64,000 bases of DNA, taken from positions 434,001 through 498,000 of the forward strand of contig CAWAXG010000071.1 in the NCBI GenBank assembly GCA_963785755.1, given 5' to 3'. The position numbers and the translations under genes were made by a program. The notes under the pieces were generated by a model. The model did no database searches. It saw only the letters and a program-made list of their open reading frames with translations, and was not told the DNA's origin. The stretch comes from JACCXG01 sp963785755 (lineage in GTDB: Bacteria > Acidobacteriota > Vicinamibacteria > Vicinamibacterales > 2-12-FULL-66-21). Of the stretch, positions 26,472 to 35,514 are shown one piece after another (position 1 is the stretch's first letter; each line of letters begins with the position of its first letter).

Positions 26472-28093
26472 TCGCCGGCTTCGGCCATCGCCTGGATCCG
26501 GGCGCGCTCGGCCTTGGATCCGGCGATCGCGAGCTCCAGGGCGTCGTCCGAGAGGCTGGTGAGGTCTGCCGCGGCACTCTTTGCGTCGGCATGCTCGACG
26601 GCGCGGGAGACCACTTCGGCGTTCGTCGCCCCCGCCTTCTTGCCGAGGAAAGGCTTCACGACCAGGTAGATCACGTCGCGGAGCGGCATGAAACGCAGGA
26701 ACCGCCGCAGCAGCCGGAAGGTCTGGATTGGGAAGCGCGTGAACTTGTAAAGGATGAGCTTCCGCAACTCCTCCGATCGGATGCGGTGGACTTCTTCACC
26801 CGGCAGGCAGGTCGGATCGATCGAGGTGCACTTGAAGTACTTGTACCAGTCGAGGGCGTCGTTGACGAGCCCGCGCCTGATGTATTCCTGCCACAGCGGC
26901 GTACCGCGGTAGACGCACAGGCGGTTGAAGCCGAAGCTATCAATGCGGATCCTCGACGCAAAGCGAAACGTGGCCCGCAGGTCCTCCTCGGTCTCGTCGG
27001 GGATACCGACGACGAAGAAGCCGTGGACGATTTCAATGCCCGCGGCCTTGGCGTTGGTGACGGCCGTTTCGATCTCCGCGAGGGTTTGCTCCTTCTTGAG
27101 ACGGTCGAGGATCTTCTGGCTGCCGCTCTCGATGCCGAACATGACCGTCCGGCACCCGGATTGCGCGAGCTTGGGGAAAAGGTGCTGCGCAACCGAATCG
27201 ACGCGGCCCTCGAGCCCGTATTTGATCGGATTCTTCGCGGCGATGAGGCCGTCGCAGATCGCTTCGATGCGCTTGGGCTGGAGCAGGAAGTGGTCATCCA
27301 CGAAGTAGACCGAGCCGTAGCCATCCTTCCGCAGTTGCTCGAACTCCGCTATGACGTGGGCGGGAGTCCGCGCCCGCCACTTGCCCTCGTTGAAGATCGG
27401 GATGTCGCAGAACACGCAGGGCCAGGGACAGCCGCGCGACGTCTGCATCGTGGTGAAGCGATCCAGCGACAGCACGGCCGGGACATCGAGCGGCATCGAC
27501 TCGACGAAGTCGAGCGGCAGGCTCTCGCGGTCGGGGAGGGGCCACTGGTCGAGATCGCGCGGCAGCGGCCGGTTCGGGTTGTTGCGGAGCGTGCCGTCCT
27601 TTTCCTGCCACGTGACGCCAGTCACCGTGTCGGGATCGCTCAAGCGCTCGAGCAGATCGACGATGAGTTGCTCGCCGTCGCCCCGGCACACGAAGTCGAC
27701 TTCCGGGCACTGCGCCTTGATCAGTGGCGCGTTCAGCGTCGCGAACACGCCGCCGAACGCCAGCTTGACGTTGGCATCGGCCGCACGCAGCTGCCGCGCG
27801 AGGATCTTGGCGTAGGGATAGCTCGTGGTCGACAGAAAGCTCATGCCGACGAGGTCCGGCTTCTGCCGCCGCAGCTCGTCGACGATGACGGTGTTGGGGG
27901 TGTCGGGATTGGCCTGATCGAACATCGTGACCTCGTGGCCGGCGCGCTTGAGCACCGAGGAGAGGGACATGATGCCGATCGGCGGAAATCCCATGACCTG
28001 CAGACGGCCGTTCGCCGCCCGAGTGCGCCGTGGGATGGCGTAAAACTGAGGATCGCGAACGTGGACCAGGAAGACTCGCACGGGCAGGGGCAT
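26468..28093 (-). CDS. B12-binding radical SAM protein
   Basis: A 541-residue class B radical SAM enzyme. An N-terminal cobalamin-binding domain (about 5-150, with GFPPIGIMSLSSVLKRAGHEV and GVFATLNAPL) is followed by a radical SAM core with the cluster motif SRGCPWPCVFC near 218 and the GIESGSQKILDRLKK block. The C-terminal 100 residues are basic, then acidic and Ala-rich. This family includes methyltransferases such as those of hopanoid and magnesium-protoporphyrin metabolism; the substrate here cannot be told. No obvious pathway partner is adjacent. Confidence 0.9.
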   Translation of the reverse strand: MPLPVRVFLVHVRDPQFYAIPRRTRAANGRLQVMGFPPIGIMSLSSVLKRAGHEVTMFDQANPDTPNTVIVDELRRQKPDLVGMSFLSTTSYPYAKILARQLRAADANVKLAFGGVFATLNAPLIKAQCPEVDFVCRGDGEQLIVDLLERLSDPDTVTGVTWQEKDGTLRNNPNRPLPRDLDQWPLPDRESLPLDFVESMPLDVPAVLSLDRFTTMQTSRGCPWPCVFCDIPIFNEGKWRARTPAHVIAEFEQLRKDGYGSVYFVDDHFLLQPKRIEAICDGLIAAKNPIKYGLEGRVDSVAQHLFPKLAQSGCRTVMFGIESGSQKILDRLKKEQTLAEIETAVTNAKAAGIEIVHGFFVVGIPDETEEDLRATFRFASRIRIDSFGFNRLCVYRGTPLWQEYIRRGLVNDALDWYKYFKCTSIDPTCLPGEEVHRIRSEELRKLILYKFTRFPIQTFRLLRRFLRFMPLRDVIYLVVKPFLGKKAGATNAEVVSRAVEHADAKSAAADLTSLSDDALELAIAGSKAERARIQAMAEAGE

Positions 28094-28164
28094 TCTACTG
28101 TGCCTCAGCGGAGAATCCCAGCCTAGGTCGAAGCGAATGCCGAGGCTCTTCTATTCAAGCCCCA

Positions 28165-28191
28165 TGTCACATCCATCCGTGCCAGTTCGTC
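28165..28191 (+). promoter_or_regulatory. ECF41-type promoter
   Basis: TGTCACA (28165-28171), exactly 16 bases, then CGTC (28188-28191). This is the motif known for ECF41 sigma factors and lies 35 bases before the AhpD-like gene, which is co-transcribed with the ECF41 gene. It predicts autoregulation. Confidence 0.8.
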
Positions 28192-28226
28192 CTACTGGTT
28201 GAAGGGTCAGTTTGAGGGAGGACGCC

Positions 28227-28796
28227 ATGGTGAAGTGGCTCATGCATCGGGGGGTAGACGCCTTCGAGCGGCAGTGGGATTACGATGCCAGCTATGTGCA
28301 CGAGCTGATCGAGGCCGACCCGCGCGCGGCGTGGAAGTTTCAGCGCGCGACCACGCTCGGCAAGTATCGGAAGGATGTGCCTGTCGACGCGTTGGCCGCC
28401 GCGGCTATTACGGCCGTGCGCCATGAAGACTGCGGACCCTGTACACAGCTCGGCGTCTCGATGGCCGAGCGATCGGGCGTCGATGGCACGGTGCTGCGCG
28501 CCGTGCTGAAGGACGATCCCGCCGCGATGCCGCCCGATGTGGCGTTGGCCTGGCGGTTCACGCGCGCGACGCTCGACCACGATCCGTCTGCGGACCAGTA
28601 TCGCGATGAAATCACCAGGCGATGGGGACCGAGAGCCGTGGTGAGTCTCGCCTTCGCCATTGTGACTGCGCGAATGTATCCGACGGTCAAGTACGCCATG
28701 GGTCACGGCAAGGCCTGCACTCGCATCGTCGTCGGCGGCGCGCCGATCGCGTTCGACCGCGATGTCGATCGAGCCGTCACCGCTGCGCATCGATGA
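28227..28796 (+). CDS. Carboxymuconolactone decarboxylase/AhpD-like protein
   Basis: A 189-residue alpha-helical protein with the redox motif RHEDCGPCTQLG near 70, as in AhpD-like peroxidase partners. GGAGG precedes the ATG at 28227. Genes of this family are the classic target and neighbour of ECF41 sigma factors; here the stop overlaps the sigma start as ATGA. It is probably a thiol-based oxidative defence or lactone-type enzyme; the substrate is unknown. Confidence 0.85.
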   Translation: MVKWLMHRGVDAFERQWDYDASYVHELIEADPRAAWKFQRATTLGKYRKDVPVDALAAAAITAVRHEDCGPCTQLGVSMAERSGVDGTVLRAVLKDDPAAMPPDVALAWRFTRATLDHDPSADQYRDEITRRWGPRAVVSLAFAIVTARMYPTVKYAMGHGKACTRIVVGGAPIAFDRDVDRAVTAAHR

Positions 28797-29695
28797 TGAC
28801 AACGGATCCATCCGCGAGCTTCGAGCCGCACCGGAGGCGTCTGCTGGGACTGGCGTATCGCATGCTCGGTTCGATGGCCGAGGCCGAGGACGCCGTCCAG
28901 GAAGCCTACTTGCGCTGGCACGACGCCGATCGTGCCAGCGTCGCAGATTCTCGAGCCTTTCTCACGACCACGACGACCCGTATTTGTCTCGACGTGCTGA
29001 AGTCGGCGCGCGTGCGCCGTGAGGAGTACGTCGGGCCGTGGCTGCCCGATCCCGTCACCGACACAGCTGCGCTCGCGCCCGATGCGCAGACCGAGCTCGC
29101 CGAGGATCTGTCGGTTGCGCTCCTGCTGGCGCTCGATCGGCTCTCACCGCTCGAGCGCGCGGCGTTTCTGCTGCACGACGTGTTCGACTATTCCTTTGCG
29201 CAGGTCGCGGCGATGTTGGACCGCCACGAGGCTGCGTGCCGTCAGCTCGCCACGCGCGCACGAGCGCGTGTGCGCACGTCGCGGCCGGCTGGCGCCGCGT
29301 CGCCGCACGGCCCCTCGAGTGCGGTGGACGAAAAGCACGCGCAGCTCGTGTCGGCGTTCATGCGCGCCGCACGATCCGGCGATGTCGCCGGCTTGACTCG
29401 TCTGCTCGCGAGCGACGCTCGTGTCGTCACCGACGGCGGCGGCAAGGTGCAGGCGGCGCTCAATGTCATCGAGGGCGCCGATCGTGTGGCGTCGTTCCTG
29501 GTCGGCGTTGTCCGCAAGGGATGGACTGACGACATGTCGGTGCGCTTCGACACGATCAACGGCCTGCCCGGGCTGATTGTGAGCCGGCCAGACGGTCTGG
29601 TTCAGACCAACGCCTTCGAGATCGACGGCGGTCTCGTCAAGGCGATCTACGTCATACGCAATCCCGACAAGCTCAGACACCTCGCTTCGTCGTGA
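28793..29695 (+). CDS. ECF41-family RNA polymerase sigma factor with SnoaL-like C-terminal domain
   Basis: Sigma2 lies in about residues 8-75 and sigma4 in about 100-165, followed by a fused NTF2/SnoaL-like domain to residue 300. All three signature motifs of group ECF41 are visible: WLPDP at 83-87 in the linker, DGGGK at 214-218 and NPDKL at 290-294. In this group the C-terminal domain controls activity in place of a separate anti-sigma factor, and none is encoded here. The start ATG 28793 overlaps the AhpD-like stop. A matching promoter lies upstream at 28165. Confidence 0.95.
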   Translation: MMTTDPSASFEPHRRRLLGLAYRMLGSMAEAEDAVQEAYLRWHDADRASVADSRAFLTTTTTRICLDVLKSARVRREEYVGPWLPDPVTDTAALAPDAQTELAEDLSVALLLALDRLSPLERAAFLLHDVFDYSFAQVAAMLDRHEAACRQLATRARARVRTSRPAGAASPHGPSSAVDEKHAQLVSAFMRAARSGDVAGLTRLLASDARVVTDGGGKVQAALNVIEGADRVASFLVGVVRKGWTDDMSVRFDTINGLPGLIVSRPDGLVQTNAFEIDGGLVKAIYVIRNPDKLRHLASS

Positions 29696-29806
29696 GGCGG
29701 CCGCGGCCGCAGCGCGGCATCCGCGAGCGGTCACACGTGAAGCACGTCTGTCAGGAACGTGATGGTCCTCTTGTTGCGGAAACAAGAGAAATGGTGAGCC
29801 GTGCGC

Positions 29807-31054
29807 TCATCCGAGAGGTCGAGCAGCTGGGATCGATTCCCGCTGCGACTCGCGCCATCGCCGCGGCCAGACACGGACGTAGGCGTGAGCCACGAGCGGC
29901 GCGAGTACCACGGCTGCGACGAGGAATACGGCCACGCGCAGCAACACCACATCGACGATTCGACGGAGGTCGTGGACGACGACGGCGCGCTCACCACGCA
30001 GGGCTTCGATCGTCCCGGCCAACTCGCGGCGCACTTCCGCGACCGCCGCAAGACGCTCCGCGGTCGCCCATTCGAGCGTGGCCAGCCGCTGCAACTCGAA
30101 GCTGCGCAGCAGCTCGCTGCGTTCGCCGGCAAACGCGCGGACGATCGCGCCGACCGCGTTTTCCCGCTCGACGGTAACGGCCGCCATCACCAGGGCCCGC
30201 TGCCGACTGATTTCGTCGAGGACGATCCGCCGCTCGCTCAGGGCGAGCGGCACAATGCCTTCGGCAGTTGCGGCGATGCGATCCGCTGCTGCAGCGCTCA
30301 TGTGCAGGTCGCCCTGGATTGACGCCACTGTCTCAGAAGGCAGCACGTCGGAGCGCAGCAGGTCGACCTCTCCCCGAACCTGGCGCGGCAGATCGGCCAG
30401 GTAGATGCGCGCCTGCTGGGAGAGGGTGAACGCCAGTTCCTCCATGGTGCCGACGGACTGCAACGTGTCGCCGCGCGCACGGGATTGTTCAGCGAACTGT
30501 GCAATCGGGGACTCGCGGACGAAGGTGACGTCATGGAGAGGATGTCCGGCGAGCCACGGATCGATGAATTTGTGCTCGAACTCGGCCCTTGCCTCAGGAG
30601 ACACGGCGATCGAACCGCCGATCTCCCGCATCTGCTGGACGAGTCGACCCGAGACCTCGACGGCCTCGGGTTGGAGTGTGCCGAAGGCGCCTGCGCCCGC
30701 GCCTTCGCGGAAGAGCTGATCCATCTGGCGTGCGAAGATCCACGCGTCGACGAGGGCACTGACGGGCTCCAGCCGGAAGCACGCCTTCCGCATTTCGGGT
30801 ATGGCGCGGGCCCTCCAGAGCAAGGCGTTGCGCCGGACTGTCGAATCGACGGCCCGCCGCTCGATCGCCGTGGCAGCGAGATCGACTTCCGCGGCGAACG
30901 TAATCGAGTACTCGTGCATGCGCGCCCGCAACGTTTCCACGCGGAAGTCGGGCCGGATTTCCGGCCACGGCTTCAGATCGGGTCCCGTCGATTTCTTGGT
31001 CAGGCCGGCGCATGCCACAAGGGAGGACAGGGCGAGGCATGCAGCCGTGCGCAT
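29807..31054 (-). CDS. Lipoprotein with C-terminal membrane helix, unknown
   Basis: No family recognised. The 415 residues start with a lipoprotein signal (lipobox LVAC near residue 14) and end with one strong membrane helix (about 380-400) and a basic tail. The central part is helical, with regular Glu, Arg, Ala and Leu and probable coiled coil between about 290 and 375. A lipidated N-terminus plus a C-terminal helix could place it as a periplasmic strut. I chose ATG 31054 because it gives the lipobox; the open frame runs to 31342 without conserved features. Confidence 0.75.
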   Translation of the reverse strand: MRTAACLALSSLVACAGLTKKSTGPDLKPWPEIRPDFRVETLRARMHEYSITFAAEVDLAATAIERRAVDSTVRRNALLWRARAIPEMRKACFRLEPVSALVDAWIFARQMDQLFREGAGAGAFGTLQPEAVEVSGRLVQQMREIGGSIAVSPEARAEFEHKFIDPWLAGHPLHDVTFVRESPIAQFAEQSRARGDTLQSVGTMEELAFTLSQQARIYLADLPRQVRGEVDLLRSDVLPSETVASIQGDLHMSAAAADRIAATAEGIVPLALSERRIVLDEISRQRALVMAAVTVERENAVGAIVRAFAGERSELLRSFELQRLATLEWATAERLAAVAEVRRELAGTIEALRGERAVVVHDLRRIVDVVLLRVAVFLVAAVVLAPLVAHAYVRVWPRRWRESQRESIPAARPLG

Positions 31055-31435
31055 CAACGCCACACGACAGCCCGCTCGACGGCCGGGGCCGAAGTCTGAA
31101 CCGACCATGGGATGCAGTCCCTGTCGTCGAGACCGACATCCATCTGTTCGAACCGGATCTGCCCGTACTGCTGCTGGCATCCTGCCCGTCCGTCTGACCT
31201 CCGCTCGATCGCCGCCCACGGGATGTGACGCAGATCGCGCGATGCGTGCGTTTGCCGGCACCTCGAACGCGCGAGTAAGACCAGTACTCGGTGGAAACGC
31301 GTGGTGATCCAGTCGCTTCCGCGGCGGGTGCCCGACCTTCAAACGGCTGCGGTCCTGGAGCGACTCGCAATTCCCATTCCATTACACGAGATCAGACGCG
31401 AGGAACGGGAGAAGCGCGCCCTGCTTTTGCCCACA
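31055..31435. other. Non-coding stretch before upstream element A
   Basis: No frame on either strand looks coding. It may contain the promoter of the minus-strand lipoprotein gene. No repeat or hairpin with a T-run was seen. Confidence 0.5.
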
Positions 31436-31576
31436 GGCGAGCGCACGGGATTTCGGAGCGGCTCCTGCGGGCCGGATATGAAAGGCCTCCCCCGAACCGT
31501 GCAAATAGAAACAGGCATGATTCTGGGCCGCCAGCTCTGGCATAGGACGTGCCTTGGCGGTGATGCCGTTCGCGGC
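31436..31576 (+). repeat. Upstream element copy A (sigma54-like core), partner at 60546-60687
   Basis: Aligns without gaps over about 123 bases, and with one 1-base gap overall, to 60546-60687, at about 80% identity by eye. The best conserved part holds TGGCAT-N5-GTGCC (31538-31553), with GG and GC 10 bases apart as in a sigma54 promoter, then GCCGTTCGCGGC. It ends about 105 bases before the SYLF-domain gene. Changes between copies are not biased to codon third positions, so it is not a hidden gene. Confidence 0.65.
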
Positions 31577-31680
31577 ACTGCGGCCCACCGCGAAGGGTGG
31601 ACCCGGGAGGTCTCCGCGAGTGCAACCGATTCTCGAGACACGAGCCGTGAATCGTGTCAATCACTCAGCCCTAAAGGAGC

Positions 31681-32259
31681 ATGAAGATGACATCGATGAC
31701 ATCGACGTGGAAGGCAAGCGTAATTGTAGGCTCCGCACTCCTTTGTGCGGCACACCCGTCAGTCGCTCAGGACCAGGGAAAGACAAAGGCCACCGAGCTC
31801 GCAAGCACCTCGAAGGCGGCCCTGCAGCAACTGTACGCCGCCGCGCCGCTGGCGAAGGAACTCGGGCCGAAGGCGCACGCCATTCTGGTGTTCCCCAAGG
31901 TCACGAAGGCCGGCCTCGGGATCGGTGGTCAGTATGGCGAAGGCGCCCTCTTGAAGGGCGGGAAGGCGCTTGCCTATTACAAGACGACGGGCGCTTCGTT
32001 CGGTCTGCAGGTGGGCGGCCAGCAGTACGGCTACGCGATGATCTTCATGAACGCGAAGGCGCTCGAGCAGCTGGACAACGCGAATGGTTTCGAGGTCGGT
32101 GTCGGCCCAAGCGTCGTCCTGGTGGACGAGGGCATGGCGAAGACCACCACGACCAGCACGATGAAGGACGATATCTACGCGTTCGTCTTCGGACAGAAGG
32201 GACTGATGGCGGGCCTCGGAATCCAAGGCAACAAGATCACCAAGATCACGCCCGAGTAG
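31681..32259 (+). CDS. Secreted SYLF (YSC84-type) lipid-binding domain protein
   Basis: A 192-residue exported protein: signal peptide ending near HPSVAQDQ (about residue 30), then a SYLF domain with AKAILVFP-type (AHAILVFPKVTKAGLG), GGQYGEGALL and GVGPSVVLVDEG motifs that in eukaryotes bind phosphoinositides. In bacteria it is a common periplasmic or outer-membrane protein of unknown role. The ribosome-binding site AAAGGAG precedes ATG 31681. Element A lies upstream and may drive it. Confidence 0.88.
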   Translation: MKMTSMTSTWKASVIVGSALLCAAHPSVAQDQGKTKATELASTSKAALQQLYAAAPLAKELGPKAHAILVFPKVTKAGLGIGGQYGEGALLKGGKALAYYKTTGASFGLQVGGQQYGYAMIFMNAKALEQLDNANGFEVGVGPSVVLVDEGMAKTTTTSTMKDDIYAFVFGQKGLMAGLGIQGNKITKITPE

Positions 32260-32344
32260 CGCGACTTGACGCGCCCGGTATTACGGGCGCCACTCCGCCG
32301 GATCAAGGTTCAGACGTTCCGGCCGAGCATGCGCCCGGCTGCTG

Positions 32345-32556
32345 CGCGACTCGACACTGCTCGAGTCGCGCGCGCTGGCGAAAGACGGCTGGGACCTTCG
32401 ACGGATCACGCGATCGTCGGTCCATCCGAGATTCAGATGGGCAATGACGAGACTTACGACTTCGACTTCGAACCTACCGCTGCCGGCGACCTGCACCTCG
32501 ACGTGATGAGCGCCGCCGGCGTGCTGCTCGCGTCGATGCCAATCCGCGCGCGGTAG
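32345..32556 (+). pseudogene. Remnant of a multicopper-oxidase C-terminus
   Basis: Two reading frames joined near 32397 give LESRALAKDGWDL, then HAIVGPSEIQMGNDETYDF and DLHLDVMSAAGVLLASMPI, which reads like the last strands of a cupredoxin domain (the LAKDGADL and GETYDFEF motifs of multicopper oxidases). No copper ligands or upstream domains survive. Probably the scar of a deletion between the SYLF gene and the duplicated block. Confidence 0.4.
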
Positions 32557-32817
32557 TACTCCGCGCGCGAAGCAAGGCGCCAGCAACGATGAGGACACGT
32601 TGGCCGGGGGGGCGGATCGCCTTCCTGGGAAGCGCGCGGCGACGTCTCAGCGTGCATGCGCGACTTCGACGGAGGCACTCCGCCGTCCGGACCTCTGGGG
32701 TGCACCCAGGGTATCGACGCGAGCTCCAGCCCCGAAACGAACACCGTCAGCGAACGACGACGAAGGGCGCAACAGCGTGAGCCGTCGTGCCCCCTGTCGC
32801 GGTCCGTGTCCGGTGCA

Positions 32818-33468
32818 TCAGCCCCGTCGCCGGAGACGGAACGAACGAAGCGTGAAGCCCATCGCCAGCGAGAGCAACCCCGCCAATCCAACCGCCGGAA
32901 TCGGGCTCGCCGTCTTCGGCAGCGTACGAGGAGCCTCTGGGGCTGGTGCTGGTGCTGGTGCAGGCGTCGGCTCCGGTGCCCGTGCGGCTGGTGGTGGGGC
33001 CGCTGGGGGCGCCGCTGCAGGGGACGGGGCCGGTGTCGCCGCCGGCTTTGGAGGAACAACCGGCACCAGCCTGATCGACGCCACGTCGAGTTCACGCAGG
33101 TTGTCCGGGTCCTTGCTGGTTTCACTCTCGAGTCTGCCGCTGATCTGCACCCAGCGGCCGAGCATCGCATCGGTCACGCCGCGGTTGGTGTTATCGAGGT
33201 CCAGGGCATCGGCACCGGCGTCGGCCGTGCAGTTTGCCTCTGGTACGCTGGCAACCGGCCCTTTTCTCGGGCGCGCCAACGCGTACTGGTCCTTCTTTCC
33301 ACCCTTTACCTGACTGCCACGGACCAGACATCCCACCGCGGTAACGTCCCCGCTCTCACTCTGGGGCAGCAGGCTCCCATCCCGCCGCTGCGCGTACGCG
33401 GGTCCGACCGACACCACACCGAAAGCGAAGACCACGACCGTTGCACTGTAGACATGTTTAAGGTTCAT
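32818..33468 (-). CDS. Secreted protein with LPKTA C-terminal sorting-like signal, copy 1
   Basis: A 216-residue protein: signal peptide to about 27 (VGPAYAQ), a small beta-rich domain (about 41-138) with VGCLVRGS and GRWVQISGRLE and two cysteines (47, 80), a Pro/Ala linker (138-180), then LPKTA at 183-187, a hydrophobic helix and RLRRRG. The tail copies the LPxTG, helix and basic-end layout used by sortase-type systems, here with Ala as the last motif residue. No sortase is in the window. It is 85-90% identical by eye to the copy at 35515. GGGAGGAG precedes ATG 33468. Confidence 0.85.
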   Translation of the reverse strand: MNLKHVYSATVVVFAFGVVSVGPAYAQRRDGSLLPQSESGDVTAVGCLVRGSQVKGGKKDQYALARPRKGPVASVPEANCTADAGADALDLDNTNRGVTDAMLGRWVQISGRLESETSKDPDNLRELDVASIRLVPVVPPKPAATPAPSPAAAPPAAPPPAARAPEPTPAPAPAPAPEAPRTLPKTASPIPAVGLAGLLSLAMGFTLRSFRLRRRG

Positions 33469-33650
33469 AGGCGCTCTCCTCCCGCGGGGTTCAGCAAAAG
33501 CCGATCCGTTCGTCCCACACCGCCAACATCCCTGTTTGTCGCGCAAAACCACTGGCGCGACCCGCGTCCGGTGCGACCAGACGTCGTCAAACATCACATC
33601 GCGACAGTCTTACACGCCGGCGCGCTGAGATGGGTACAAAGCAGCTTGCC

Positions 33651-33705
33651 TACGGTATTCCGTAGTGAGGCCCGGTAGTTCGGAGGGGAGCGACTGACTC
33701 GTCAG
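33651..33705. promoter_or_regulatory. Conserved inverted repeats upstream of LPKTA copy 1
   Basis: TACGG-TATT-CCGTA (33651-33664) and CTGAC-TC-GTCAG (33694-33705) lie 183-237 bases before the LPKTA gene start. Equivalent repeats stand at the same places before copy 2, so they are candidate activator or repressor sites. Confidence 0.4.
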
Positions 33706-33752
33706 GGTCGATTGTGGACCGCGTCCGGCTGAGAGACACGTGCCGGCCGTCG

Positions 33753-35017
33753 TTACGGCGCGCAACGCCTCTGGGTGATCTGCCGCACCTTGTCCTTGAA
33801 GGCAGCGACCCACGCCTCCGAGCCGACATGGGTTGTCCCGCTGACGGGATCGCGCCACTCGTGCGATTCGGAGAGCTTCTCGACGCGGGCAGTCGCCATG
33901 AGCGCGCGTATGTGCGCATCGGTCAACAGGAGCAGGCGTTGCTCCAGGAACGCGCGCCCGGCCTCGCCAATGCGCGGGTCCCCCCGGCCGCCTTCGCCGG
34001 CGGCCATCGAGACCGTGAGATTACCGCGGCATTCCGCCACGGCACCCGCGGCGCCAGCCTTGGCAGGCTTGAAAACCGGTCGATTCGTCCACGCCTCCAG
34101 GTTCATCTTCGAGTTCGATTTGCTCGTGCGGCCTGCACCGCCAAACGTGGCACCGATATCTTGTAGAGCAATCACCGGCTCGCTGCACGCCGAGCCATCA
34201 GGGCGCTCGATGAAGACAGTGCTCGCTGTCGCGTTTCCCGGACTGCGCCTCGCCCGCGCTCGTATCGAGCGCGCCCCGGCATTCCAGTCGCTGTTGCTCG
34301 GGCTTGCGATCACCGTGCTGGATGAACACACCCAGGAGCGTAAGCGCGTCGAAATGCATGCGCTGTCGCTCGCGCAGCGGGCCCTCGGGCAGCTTCGCGA
34401 TGGCCTCATCGACCTCGCCCCAACGCCATCCCTGGTCGGCGTCGTCCTTATCAACTATGACCAGATGGCTCTGCTCTGGTTGGAATGTTGCGAGGTACGA
34501 TCGTCTGGCGCGTGACCCCGTGCCCGCCATCGGGTCGGCAGGGCAGTCTTTGCAGTCGATCGTGATCGGATAGATCGGATCGGAGACGAAGCCGAGAGCC
34601 CACAGGAGTTTCGCCGCCACGACCGCCGAAAAGATCTCGCGGTTGCCATCCTTCGATCCGTTGCTGTACTTGACACGGATCGTCGTGCCGCCCGGTGTCT
34701 TGCACGCGAATTTCGGCGTGTTGCCGCCGAGATCTTTGCCTGGTGTGGCGAAATCGCACGGCAGGGGCTGCCCGCGAAGTACTGCCTCAATTCCCTCCGA
34801 CTGCTGCTTCAGGGGCCGGCCCGCCGTCACCATTTCGGGGGTCACTTCTCCCGGGTCGGACCAGATCCTGGCCGTCGCCAGATACCGCAGCCGCTGCGGT
34901 GCGCCGGCAACGCGCATGTACGCGATCTCCTTGCCGCTCTGGGCGAAGATACCGATGATGGGGACCAGCGTTGCGACCGCTACTAGCCGCAGATGCCAAA
35001 CGGATCTTGGCTGACAT
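33753..35017 (-). CDS. Exported protein with PI3K/FAM20-like kinase motifs, two frameshifts
   Basis: Restored to about 420 residues. It begins MSAKIRLAS with a hydrophobic signal (ALVAVATLVPIIGIFAQS). A kinase-like core follows: a beta3-type Lys in TTIRVKY, an alphaC-type Glu in NREIFSAVVAAKLLWALGF, a catalytic-loop candidate QHGDRKPEQQ, and a metal motif VIALQDIGATFG. The GDRxxxxQ...DIGxxFG pattern is like the GDRHxxN...DFG of PI3K or DRH...DNG of FAM20 kinases. Extra bases near 34988 and near 34215-34290 shift the frame. The fold assignment is inferred from motifs only. It is placed between the two LPKTA repeat blocks. Confidence 0.6.
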
Positions 35018-35431
35018 GCTCGACCACCCTTGCAGTGTCGTCGCCGTCGGATACAGGAATTAGAAACGGGTCAGGATGACGGGCTCGACGATCGACACGC
35101 AAGGTTCGTTCCGTTTTCGCGCGCGACCGGAGAACGGGCGTGCACGAGAGATTGTCCACGAAGCTTTCGGTCGCTTTCCCGAAACCAATCCGCGAGTTAA
35201 CGAACTAAGAAGGCGGCGACTGATCCCGACCTCAATGGGATGCTCCAGAGGCATGAAGCAGACCTGCCTCCGGCGGGCCGGAGGCTCGCCCGTTTTCGCG
35301 CATGACGCCGGGAAGCGACGGTCCACGTCGTCCAGGACCGAGCCGCGTCCCGCTGAGTCGCTTCTTTTGCTGAGACCGTGTGGACCCGGAAGATCGAGCG
35401 ACGCTCTACCGAGCTGGACTCGGCGACGCTC
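35018..35431. other. Non-coding stretch between the kinase-like gene and repeat copy 2
   Basis: About 410 bp with no convincing frame on either strand. It holds the promoter region of the minus-strand kinase-like gene; no clear -10 was identified. Confidence 0.5.
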
Positions 35432-35514
35432 AAACGAACACCGTCAGCGGACGACGACGAAGGGCGCAACAGCGTGAGCCGTCGTGCCCTCGGTCGCGGT
35501 CCGCGTTCGGTGCA

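Larger units (their letters stand above)
32735..33731. repeat. Direct repeat block, copy 1 of 2
   Basis: About 1 kb that matches 35432-36429 in the same orientation, from AAACGAACACCGTCAGCG at one end to CCGCGTCCGGCTG at the other. It contains one LPKTA protein gene plus its upstream and downstream regions. Divergence is visible but low in the coding part and higher upstream. Confidence 0.85.

Noticed and set aside
26591..28126. 511-codon plus-strand frame opposite the radical SAM gene
   Set aside because: Antisense shadow of a complete, motif-rich gene.
31392..31664. Minus-strand frames within element copy A (and the matching frames in copy B) as a conserved protein
   Set aside because: The two predicted peptides look alike only because the DNA is similar; differences fall equally on all codon positions and there is no start signal.
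32589..32780. 63-codon plus-strand frame downstream of LPKTA copy 1
   Set aside because: Arg/Thr-rich with no ribosome-binding site, and its end lies in the repeated 3' region; no equivalent intact frame in copy 2.
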